In this document: in pieces, positions 26,601-38,600 of the stretch
Position numbering within the stretch: the first letter of the stretch is position 1
Layout: the number at the start of each line of letters is the position of its first letter
Assembly: GCF_048771995.1 (NCBI RefSeq)
Contig: NC_133030.1
Location: forward strand, 64,057,501 to 64,121,500
From: Taeniopygia guttata
Taxonomy: Eukaryota > Chordata > Aves > Passeriformes > Estrildidae
Direction of reading: 5' to 3'
Length of the DNA: 64,000 nucleotides
Made by a program: the position numbers and the translations under genes
The notes under the pieces: model-generated
The model's input: only the letters and a program-made list of their open reading frames with translations
Told to the model about the DNA's origin: nothing
The model's database searches: none

Positions 26601-29600
26601 CAGGGACAGGGACACAGCAGGGACAGGGACAGGGACATGGCAGCGTCAGGGACAGGGACACAGCAGGGACAGGGACATGGCAGGGACAGGGACACGGCTC
26701 ACCTGCGGGGAGGACATGGCAGTGTCAGGGACAGGGACATGGACATGTCAGGGACAGAGACACGGACATGGCAGGGACAGGGACACGGCAGGGACAGGGA
26801 CAGGACAGGGACACGGCTCACCTGGGGAGAGGACATGGCAGTGTCAGGGACAGGGACACGGACGGGACAGGGACACGGATGGGACAGGGACAGGGACTTG
26901 GACACAGCAGGGACAGGGACACGGCAGCGTCAGGGACAGGGACATGGACACGGATGGGACAGGGACAGGGACACACAGTCAGGGACAGGGACACGGACGG
27001 GACAGGGACATGACAGGGACACGGCAGGGACAGGGACACGGACGGGACAGGGACACGGAAGCGTCAGGGACAGGGACACGGCAGGGACAGGGACACTGAA
27101 TCCCCGACGAGGAACTAAATCCCCTCCAGCCCCAGCCCCAGCCCCACAGTACTGATCTTCCCGAGCACCTCAGGACTGTCCACTGCACAAATAAATTGTA
27201 TTTGGAAACTGTCCCACTCCACTGCACAAGTGTTTGAAGAGTTTACTGTCCCAGCTTACCAGAATCTAGCAAGGATGAACACTTTGACCTCTTCAAACTG
27301 GATGTTCTTTTCAGGGGAGGGTTCAAGGCCACATTTTCTAAGGACAAAGATCCATTTCTTGGCGATGTCAATAAATCCCCACAGAGATTAAACCCTAGGA
27401 AAGAAGGAAATGTCCAAATTACAATAAAATCAATCAGAACCAAGTTAAAACCCAGTATTACCAGCCCTAATTTCCATTTCAGCAGCACTGAACAGGGAAT
27501 ATTCATTTAAGACAAACCCTCATCCTTACTTTCTGCTGTGAGTTTCTCTGGTTCACTCATACTCAGTCTAATCCTTTCCCAAGGGAATTCTTCCTTCCCT
27601 TCCACGTCTTTGCCTTCCTGCTGCTCTTTATGGTTGTGTTCTTTGTCTTCTTTCCCCTTCCTCCTCAGCTTCTCCTGAGCAGATTTTGACAAGGTCACTT
27701 TTATCTGCAAAAAAAAAATCAGGCATAAGTTACCCCAGAACTGATTCCCCAGCTCCTGATTCTGGCCAAGGTCAGCATGGAAAAGCAGGATTTTCTCTGA
27801 TCTGACCCTTCTGTGCATCAGGAAAACTCAGCAAATAAATTTTATCTAGTTAAATTTATGTTCAGTTTAATAAATGTAATCAATTTACTCATTTGAATCT
27901 GATCCTGCCAAGGTTCACATGTTCAGGAGAAATCAGAAAATTAAGACATTGTTACTCATAAACTTCAAGTATTAGTATTCTTCAAATGTTATTTTAAAGG
28001 CTTGCAGGAGGAGTTCCATTTCAATATTTTTTGACTTTGTATCACATTTCACTCAGATAAATCTTGCTCCATTTACATTTGCAAATAGTTTTTAACAAAT
28101 AGCACCACTCCTCAGAGACCAGATTATGGCCAAATATTCAAAACTTCTGATTGGAGCTGGATTAATTCATCCACGAGGAAAACCAGACCTGATCCAACCC
28201 AGCCAATCCCTCCTTCCACATCTGCTCGTGCTGTGGGAGTCAGGGAGGGCATTTCCCAGCTCCCCTCCTTCCTGCAGCCCTTCTCCAGGAAGAAAATCGG
28301 GAGCAGCAGCTTGAAGGCTGTGGCTGCTCCAGTCAAACTCCTGCTGCCCCAGCACAGACTGGCACTGAGCAGGGCTGGTGCACCCCCACACCCCCAGGCT
28401 TACCTCTCCTTCATTCCCTGCGTGGCAACGGGAATGGGAAGGGCTGTTCTGCTGGAAGCTTCTCCCTGGGGCTGCCTCTGCCCCCTCCCTGGCACCCTGG
28501 GCATCCCCACTGGCCACACAGGGCACGGACTGGCTGGGAGCTGGGGCAGGAGGGCTCCCAAAAACACCTGGAGGGCAGAACACGGGGTCACAGACTGCTT
28601 TGGGATGGAAGGGACATCTCATTCCACAGGTGCCACGACTGGAAGTGTCTATCCAGGAACTGCAACACTGTCAAACATAATTCTTTGTATTCCCACTGAA
28701 CTGGGGATTTTGAACAATTACAACATTGTACAGATCTTCTTTTCCCACTCTACAAAGGCACATTTTCCCTCATTTCATAACTCAAAGAGACACAGGGGAT
28801 AATTTGGGGTCTATAGTACCTTTGCCAACAACAGCAACGTCTTCAGATGTGAAACCCAGATGGTTCTTGGGTGCAAAACCAGGCACTGACTCTGCAGGGA
28901 CTGAAAGCACAAAGAGCACTCACTGTCAGTCATGCTTTGGGGTGTGTTTCATCCTCCTAAAATGTCACCCCACATCTGACTGATCCCTCTCCTGAGCCAG
29001 GGCATTGCCAGGTTACTGAAGGCAGCAGGATCTGTGGAACAGCCACATGAGGGATGTTCACATCCCACTGGCAGGAGCCTGGAGCCAGGCTGGGAATGTT
29101 CCCCTGGAAAGGAGAAGGCTCCAGGCAGAGCTCAGAGCCCCTGGCAGGGCCTGAAGGGGCTCCAGGAGAGCTGGAGAGGGACTGGGGACAAGGGATGGAG
29201 GGACAGCCTGTGGACACAGCTCCCTCAGCTCCTTTCCTCCATCCAGTAGAACCAAAACTGATTAAACACAAAAAATCCCCCACAGTTCAGGGGCCTGCAC
29301 TGCCCTGGGAGGGTGAAACACACCAGCAGCACTTCACCTCAATTCCCACGGGAAATGAGCTGCTTGCAAGCCTGGATCTCCTCACCTGAGCACCCTGAAA
29401 TCCCAGTTTGGCCCCAGAGCAGCTGGAAATTCCGTTTGCTAAGAGCTGAGGGATGTGGGCTCGCTGCCCACACCAAGTTCCTCAGGTGAGTACTGACAGG
29501 AACATACCTGTGCTGGGGGGATGCTCTGCCCCCTCTGTGTCTCTGGGCCTTGCTGGAGATACTTTTGCAGGATGGGATTTGCTGCCAAGTGCTGGAAAAG

Positions 29601-32600
29601 TGTCTGACCTGTTCAGATAAACACATTTTATAGGTGCAATTCTGCACAACGGTCAAAGTCATGCCAAAAACAACCACAGATTTCAGTTTCTCCATGGCAA
29701 AACTATTTCCAGAATTCCCACAAATGTTCACACCGAGCAGGAACAGAATTCAGTGGGAATTATTTGATGAACATTATGAAGAACACCCTCAAGAAAAGTA
29801 TGAGGAAGCCTAACACTAGGACTAAATTTAGGAAACACCCATAAATAAAGAATTGTTTGGCCTGGGGATTGATGATGCTGGCTCCAACCTGACCAAGGAG
29901 AGTGACCAAAACCTCCTGCCACAACAGGGAAGAGCTGTTCCCAGCTCAGTGGTCAGCAGAGACATTCACCAGGAAAATGCTCTTATCTACAAGAACAACT
30001 TCTAAATGATTTAAAATTTCAAATGATTCTCTGGATATAAAGATGGAACCCAGAGCCAGTGCAATACCATGCTCCAGGAATGTCCCTAATTCCTGTATCC
30101 CACCACCCATGGCAGTTTATCAGCAGACAAACCAAACCCTTCCCAAAGCAAACACTCCAAAACCCCCATTCCTGGTGCCCAGCCAAAGATTTTGGGAATA
30201 GACAATGCCAGTTTGTGCCAGTGCTCACAGACCCCCTGAGCAGACCCCTGGCATTTTTCTGAGCATTCCCAGGCTTTCAGTGTCACCTGGGATGGACTCT
30301 GCCACTTCTCCCAACTCAGGGTGACTGCCAGGTGTCCCCTCTCCTCCTGGCTGGCTCAGAACTCCTCTGGCTGAGGATGCATGAAGTACCAGGCACTGGA
30401 TAATGGACATGGCAATATTGTACAGAGCATGGCTCAGCCCAAACCAGCACACCCAGGGCTCCACTTGACTTCTGACGGATTTCAGCACTTGAATGTGGGA
30501 TTTTAAAGATTATTTTTAAAAATGTGATTCAACAGTAATGCACACGGGGAAGGGATGTGAATATAAATTAGTTCTGGGCTGCACAACTGAAAACCTTCTG
30601 TTTGTGAATCACTGCAGGCTCCTTCTGCCTCAAATCCCTTTGGTTTTTATGTTCCCTGTTTTGCTTTTGGTTGTTAATGCAGTTCTATGTCAGTTATATG
30701 GAAGATTCCCTGCTCATGGCAGGGCTGGAATTAGGTGATCTTTCAGGTCCCTTCCAACCCAAACCACTCTGGGATTCTGTGAGTCTATAAAAGATGCTTT
30801 AATACATACAAAAGTATCTTCAGAGAAGAGCTACCAAGAGCTTCATCATGGGCTTTTAGAGCAGAGAGGAGATTTTGGACTGGCAAATTTGCAAAATTCC
30901 TCAAAACTCTTTATTTCATTAAACAATGGCTTATACTGCTCATAACCAACCGTGTTGCTGCCCTTTAAATCAGAGCAGCATTTGTCACCACCTAATTTCT
31001 ATTTAGGAGAGCTCTGGGAAGGCATTTTAAATTCACAATTATCTCTCAGGAATAAATGGAACCAGCTTTTGATCCACAATAAGAAACATCTGCATTGTCT
31101 TCCTCTTATCAACAAACCCAATTCAATTTCCAGGCTGTAGCAACCCAATCTTATCCTTCCTCTTCACTCTTGTCCTTCTCACTCCCCCGTTCAGCTCTGG
31201 CAATGTTCCTGCAGTGCCAGAGAATGTCTTTATCAAATATTTACTGCCCCTGGCACTGCCTCCCTGCCCTGCCTACTGCAGCCTCATGTTAGAAGCCAGA
31301 AAAAAATCAGAATAATGCCATTTAGCAGCTCTTGTCTTTTTAGAGAGGAACATAATTCACACAGAAAAATCAGGCTGTTAAGCAAACACTCCTCTATAAA
31401 ACACGTAGCAGTTAAAATGATGGTTTCACTAAGGCTGTGTGGGGATTTGCAGGCTGAGGTGACACCAAGTGACACTCACATCACTCTCCTCCTGGGGGGC
31501 AGCGTGGCCACGGGGGAGCCCAGGGATTCCTGGCTGGAGATTTCGCTCTCGCCGGTGGGGGAGGAGCCCTGGGAGGGGCAGTCCCCGGAAAATTCGAGTT
31601 TCACCCCAGAGTCGGGGCTCTCCAGGTCGGCGATGCTGCTGCTCAGCTTTGCCCTCTTCTTGGCCGCGCTGTTCCGCAGGGACCTCAGGGAATTCTGCAT
31701 CTGCACAGTGGGGAAAAGTGACAGGGGCACTCACTGCAGAGGGAAGAAGCTTTCTGCAGCTAAATGGAGTCTGTGTCTGGGGGCTCAGCTCAGTCCATGG
31801 GGTGCACAAGGCCCTGCTGGGCAGTGTGGTCAGCACACACACGTTTTTGGGCAATTATAATGATATCTCTCCTGGTTTCACACAGAATCACTGGGCTGGA
31901 AGAGACCTTCAAGATCATTGAGTCCAACCCAGCCCAAACACCCCAACTCAACCCTGCACCCAGTGCCACATCCAGGCTTTGTTAAACACACCCAGGGATG
32001 GGGACTCCACCACCTCCTGGGCAGAACATTCCAGAGCTTTATCACTCTTTCCATAAAGAATTTTTTCCTGATATCCAACCTGAGTTTCCCTTGGCACAGC
32101 TTACGGCTGTGTGCTCTGGTTCTGTCAGTGCTGTCTGATTTATTTCACAGGAATTATCCTGCAAGCAAACACAGTTTCACAGCAGTGCTGTACCCCAGCT
32201 TCCCTCTGCAGAGCACGGGGACAGATTCCTGCTGGATCACACCAACTCTGTGCTTTTCAGTGGATTAAAGGAGGGGTTTGATGGCTGCCAGTACACACAG
32301 TGAGACCTCAGGTTTTTCCCAGCAAATCTGCACTTACTGAAACCAGAACCACGGAATGGCTTCAAAAGGACTTTAAGGATCATCCCATTCCATCTCTGCC
32401 ATGGCAGGGACACCTCCCACTGTCCCAGGCTGCTCCAAGCCCCAATGTCCAGCCTGGCCTTGGGCACTGCCAGGGATCCAGGGGTGCCACAGCTGCTCTG
32501 GGAATTCATCCCAGACCCTCCCAGCCAGGAATTCCTTTCCAATATCCCATCTAAACCTCCTCTAAATCATGCAATCAGTGCCCAGCAAGCAGAGACCCTA

Positions 32601-35600
32601 CTCAAATGAGCAGGAAAATCTGTACTTATTAAGAGTTTCATGCTGCAGCATTCTCCCCTCTTTTTGCTGAATGTTAGAAATTCCTCCCCTGTTTAACACC
32701 TCAGGTTCCTTTCACTGGGAACCAGAGGGTGCAAGGTACAGACAGAAAGGCAAAGCCAGGAATTCACAGAATCCCAGACTGGTTTGGGATGGAAGAAACC
32801 TGGAATCTCACCTTGTCCCACGTGCAGGGACACCTTCCACCAGCCCAGGGTGCTCCAAACCTCCCCAGGGATGGGGAGCACTGTTAAAAGTGCATTTATC
32901 CCATCTCACCCACCTCTTCTTGGTCCACCTCCTCAGGCTGCAGGCGCAGCTCTGCCAGCCCCGCTGCCAGCTCCGTGCCCTCCCTGCTGCCGGGGGGCTC
33001 CCGGGGGCTGGGCAGGCGCGGGATGGGGGGCACGGGGGGCACGGGCCGGGCACCCCGCAGCCCCGGGGCTCTGCCCAGGGTGCTCCTCAGCTGCAGGGAA
33101 TGCTTCTCCAGCTGCAGGGAAGGCTTCTCCAGCTGCAGGGGGGGCTTCTCCAGCTGCAGGGGGGGCTTCTCCAGCTGCAGGGAAGGCTTCTCCAGCTGCA
33201 GGGAATGCTTCTCCAGCTGCAGGGAATGCTTCTCCAGCTGCAGGGGGGGCTTCTCCAGCTGGTTGTCCCCTGGAACACATAGAGAATGTCAGGGACAGCA
33301 CCAGGACAAACTTCACTTCTTACTTCTGCATCTCCTTCTGCCATGGAATGAGTGTTAAAAACACACTTGTGCAGGCTCAGGTACCAGTTTATTCCAATTT
33401 TAGTGTCTCCTTGCTTTAGGAAACATAAATGAGTGTTTCATGCATGTGCACACTAACATAGAATCAAAATATCCTCAGCTGGAAGGGACACACAAGGGTC
33501 ACCAAAGTCCATGCACATGGCCTCAGCCCCTTTGAAAATTAATTAACTCTCTTCATTAAGAGAAAAAAACTCAGCCCCAAACTTCTATGGAAGGTGCTGT
33601 AACAACAAAGGCAGTCCAAAGAATCAGAAAAAATCAAAATGTGTATGGAAAACATATGGTAAATGATAAATACAATATCAAATAATAAATAAAATAAAAA
33701 AGCAATCAATAAATACATCTATAATGTAGAGTCACATTCCAGGGGCAGAAAATGCCCAAAACACTCAGTCGGAAATTTTCTATATATGCACAAAAATATG
33801 GGTCTCAGTGAAGACGAAATTTCAAACAGATTTCTTTAATCAGTGCAAAAATTTTGTGGAAACTGTTACTTTGTTTCAGAAACCTCCTGAGTGCTCAGGA
33901 AGCAGTTTGACCTAAACAAAGAATTAAGGTGTTTTTACCCACAGGGTTGGAACTGGATCAGTTTTCAGGTCTCTTCCAACCCAAACCATTCTGGGATTCC
34001 ATGACTCAAATAAGAGGCAAAACCACAAAATGCACTGAGTAACTCTTTTCTTGCACATGGCTTAATTAGGCTTTGAACAATGACAGGTATTTCTGTACTG
34101 ACTTTGCCTAAAAGTGCTCCATTTTGGGGATTATTTGAGTTGGAAGACAGACCTTGCCCTGAGACATTAAGAAAAGCAGAGCTGTAGCATCTTTTGCTTT
34201 GTGACAAACCCAAATGCTCCACTTTTGAAGAGGAGGCTGCAGGGATGTGAGCAGTGAAGCCATAAGTAAATAAATCAATAAATCCCTCCATTCCTAACTG
34301 CCCCTGAGGCACTGCCCAATTCCCTCTCACCTGCCACTGTGCATTTTCTGACCACTGAAAAATCCCTCAAAACACAACCCCCAAATCCCTTTTTATCACC
34401 TTGAGAACGTTCCCACCTGTGTTGTCTCCTGGCTTTTGGCTGAGCAGCTGCTTCTGGCAACCAGGCTTAGGCAGCCCCTGGAAGCTTTTGAGAGGCCAGG
34501 AACTGGAGAGGCTCCTGGGATCCTCCTGGGACTTCCCTGCAGGGGCAGCAGGAGCTGAGAGGTGCTTGGGGCCGTTCCTGGGGGATGACAGGGGGAAGGA
34601 GGGCAGGATGAAGGTGCCCTGGCTGGCACTGGGACCTTGGAAGGACATGGTGGGCTCTGCCTGAGTGCAAAAACTTCTCTGAGTCTTGCTGGAAAAACTG
34701 AGGCTGGAACAAACTGAGCAAAGGAAAACAAAAGAGTGCTTGTGGTGACTGGGTCTTGTAATAAGAATTTACCATGAAATAATACACCATAAGAATGATT
34801 TCCAATGAAATAATGCACCGTGAAAATAATTTCCAATGAAATCATCCATCATAAGAATAATTTCCCATGAAATAATGCAGCACTAGGCAATCAAAGCCCG
34901 AAGGTTTTGCCCAAGCAAGCAGACAAATCAACCAACTTCATTCTGCAAATTGCATTCCCCTCCAAATGTGAATTTAAGCCTTGAATCGATTTCCCATGCA
35001 TGTTTTGGAGAACTACATTCAAAAAACAGAGTGATGCAAGATCAAACACTGCCTGACCCTCCCGCAGCAGCACTTCTCTCTAACACCCTGCCACAAGAGA
35101 TCAAAGGCGGGGCTGGGAATTAACAACCACTAATGAACTCACACAGGAAGGAGGGGCCACTAACAGTTTCTATTTCTTAGGGAAGCCGAGGAACAAAGAG
35201 ACAACTCCAAAGTGCTATTAAGCCACTGGCAGAAGCCACGTACCTTTGTCCTGCTGACAGTTATTCAGTCCCAAAAACTGCAGATCAGAGCCCACACTGC
35301 CACTCTTCCCACGTGCCTGTGGGTATCCAAGTGTCCCACATTTCCCTGAAATCTGGGGCTGCTGAGAGCCCAGAGCACCTTCCAAAAGAGAACACAAAGA
35401 ACCAAATCAGTCCTTCACACACGGTGTCCAACAGAGAATATCCAACAATATTTTCTAGGGAATGCAGACTCAGTGTAGCTGAGTGTGAAACTCAAATACA
35501 CTCCAAGTATTCCATTGCAGAGTCTCTAAGCAACCTCAGAAAGCAGCTCAGAGGGAAGAAGGGAAAAGGACTGGCTGCTCTTCCAGGGCACTGCTCCAGC

Positions 35601-38600
35601 TGGGAATTGCAGGGGGGCAAAAGAACCCCAGGAACAATCCCCTCTTTGAGTATGTGACAAAGAAGGGCAGCAAACACCTCCAAACCCAAGCACGGTGACG
35701 GAGCAGACTTGGCAAGGCCAGGACTCCCCAGAGGGGACAAGGACAGGGGCCAGGGCCATGGGGACACAGTCCCTCAGGTCTGGTCTTGCCCAGGCTGTCC
35801 AGATCCTTCTGGCCACTGAAATGTACACAACAAGAGGCCAGTCTCTTGGAATCAGTGAAGAGAAGCAAGTCCAGGTTGCAAATGCCCCATGTCCTCCATG
35901 ATTTCATTGATCTTCTTTAGGTCATGGAGTAAACTCTAGGAATCAGAAGTCTTCTTGTGAATGACAAAAACTGGGGAATTCTAGGGACTTTTTGTAGGTT
36001 TGATGTGGCCCTTTTGTTGCTGTTCACTTACTAATTTTTTGAGAGCATTGCATTTTTTTTCTGTTCAAGAGGCCACTGATCTATCCAAATTGGCTGATTG
36101 GTTTTCTGTGGTAACATCAGAGTGGCAGGCATTGTTGTGATTTCCATCAAAAAACCACTTCTATCTTCACTCCCCATGGGACAACACATCTCTGCCCCAT
36201 AGAGCGATGGGTTTTCTCTGTACAGATTCCTTTCCCACACTGGAACACTGAATTCTGCCTTGCCAGAAGGTGCCTGTGCCACACTCACCAGCACCAAGGG
36301 CAGAGAGCTCCGAGTTCAGCTCCACACCAGGCTGCAATAAAGCCCTGGAAGCTCTGCTCCTGCTGAAAAGCAGCTCCTCACTGCCTGGGCTTCCCTGCGA
36401 GGGCTGCAGCTTCGGGGAGGGCAGGAAACCATCGGCCAGCTGTGGGCAAAAGCAAAATAAAGTGTGTGAAATGACAGCACAGCCCTGCTCCTGCAAACTG
36501 CACCGTCACAAACACTTCCACACAAGCTGCTCTTTCACACCTACCCAATGTTCAAATGGTTTAGGCATTAGAAAGCATTTTAGCTGTGTTGCAGGTCTTA
36601 CTAAAATACAGGTTAAAGGTTTTCCCTTTTACACTGAAAGGGGAAAAAACCCAACAAAATAAACTGGTAGAGAATTGAACTATTTTAAAATTGAATTTCA
36701 AAGATTAAACATTGAGCATTTGAATTATGTGCTTTAGACAGGGAAGTGTTTACATAGACAGGAGAACCCCAAAATTCCAGAATGGAACAGTTTCCTGCAA
36801 ACCACACACTCCAGTCTAAAACTGTGCCTGGCAACACCAGCAGCTTTTACTGAGAACTAGCTACAAGTAGGGAGGAAATCCCAATAATACCAATATTTAA
36901 CAAAGAAAATGTCATGCTTTAAATAGATTCTGATTTAATTAGCAAAATCAGTGATTTAAATCATTCCCAAGTTGTATTTACTCTCTTCTCCTTTCTGAGG
37001 CACACAGGAGGAGAAGAAGAGCAGGAAAATGCTGAAATGGTTTATTCCAGGTTATTACAAGTTGGGATAAAAGACGTGAGACCTTGGCATTCCCACTCCT
37101 GAAATCACCAAATATCATCCCATTCACAGATCCTTCAGTCCATAAAGAAATACTACTTGTACAAATCAGCACAGCCTGGTTTCAGCTGGGATAGAGGGAA
37201 TTTCCTGCTTAGGAGCTGGTACAGGATAAACTTTCATCCCATTTTTCCATACAGATGAAGCAGCATAAGCAGAAGGAGTGAATTCCAACACTGCCATGAC
37301 TGTACAGCTTTGCTCAGCTGCTCCCATCCCAGCTCCAGGAGTGAAAACTCTGCTTCCCTGTACCCAAATTATAATTACAGCATTGCAAATTCACTAGACA
37401 CAGGCTTGGTGGTGGGAAATACAGCAGACTCAAAGCTGCCAGATGTTTCCCTGGGGCAGATAACAGATCCAAGCAAAAGGAATTCCTCAAAAGGGCTCAG
37501 ATCCCTTTAAATTCCACAAATGCTGAAAAATACCTGAATCCATCCAGCACAGGATTTGGTAACTTGGTTATCAAAGCACAGCCCTTGAGAGTGACCCATG
37601 GTGGAATCCTGGGATGGTCTGGGTGGAAAGGGACCTTAAATCCCATCCCATCCCCTGCCCCAGGCTGCTCCAGTGTCCAAGCTGGAATCACAGCAAACAT
37701 TCCCTCCCTGTGGAGCTGTGCCACTGGGAGACACCAAAGGTGCTCCTCATCCACCACCAGCAGCATCAGCAATCTTCTCCCAGGAAGAGACCATCACCAC
37801 ACAAAGACAGAACAATCTCTCCCCAAAATCCTCTCCCAGCTCCAGAAAAAACAGGGTTCAGGTTCCAGAGGAACACCCAAGGAAGGGACACCTTTATCCC
37901 ACACGCTGGTCACCCTCTGTGTCCCTCTGATCCTTGGAAAACAAAGAGGTTTTGCTCCATAAATCATATTTCCAGGTCATTTGAACACTCCACAAAGCCC
38001 AGCTATCACCTTCTCCAGTTATCAGATCAATATGGAAATGAGCAGATTTACACACAAGTGAGGGGAGATCCCCCAGCTCACATGAACTTTGTGGAAGGGT
38101 TTAAATGTCCAGTGAAATGTTCAAATGCTCCTTTCCCCAAAAGGTGCCTCTGGCACCAAAAGGTTCCTTCAGCAGCAGGGAAGGGCCTGCAGGGTCTGTG
38201 TGCCCCAGGGGTAACTTCCACCCTGCAATATCCAATATTCCAACCTGGACACCTGCAGGGATGGAGAGCCCACAGCTCTGCAGAGAGCCTGCCAGACAAA
38301 CCCCTGAGGTCAGTGTGCCTTATCTACCTTTTATTTTTAGTACACATTAACTTACACGTGTTTTACTCACACCTTATCTGATCAGGAAAGTCTAGACACA
38401 GCCTCGGACAATCACCCTGTAACATGACCCTAAATATCTGGCAGGGAAACAGCTTTAAACATTAAACTACTTCCATGCATCCTTTCAGCCACAGAACGAC
38501 TCCAAAAGTTAATTTTTAAGCAAATTCATTTCAAAGGAATGTCTGAATTAATAATTAATATTTGACATGTCCAGAAAACAGTCGAGTACCTGAGATTTAT

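Noticed and set aside
26153-27155. Open frames of 286-331 codons rich in GTGTRQGQG
   Set aside because: Intronic GGGACA/GGACACGG minisatellite on the antisense strand.
30225-30488. Minus-strand frame considered as a TOGARAM1 exon ([15 protein letters not shown])
   Set aside because: Phase and start did not fit; the segment 29508-29608 ([13 protein letters not shown]) matches the family and fits both neighbours.
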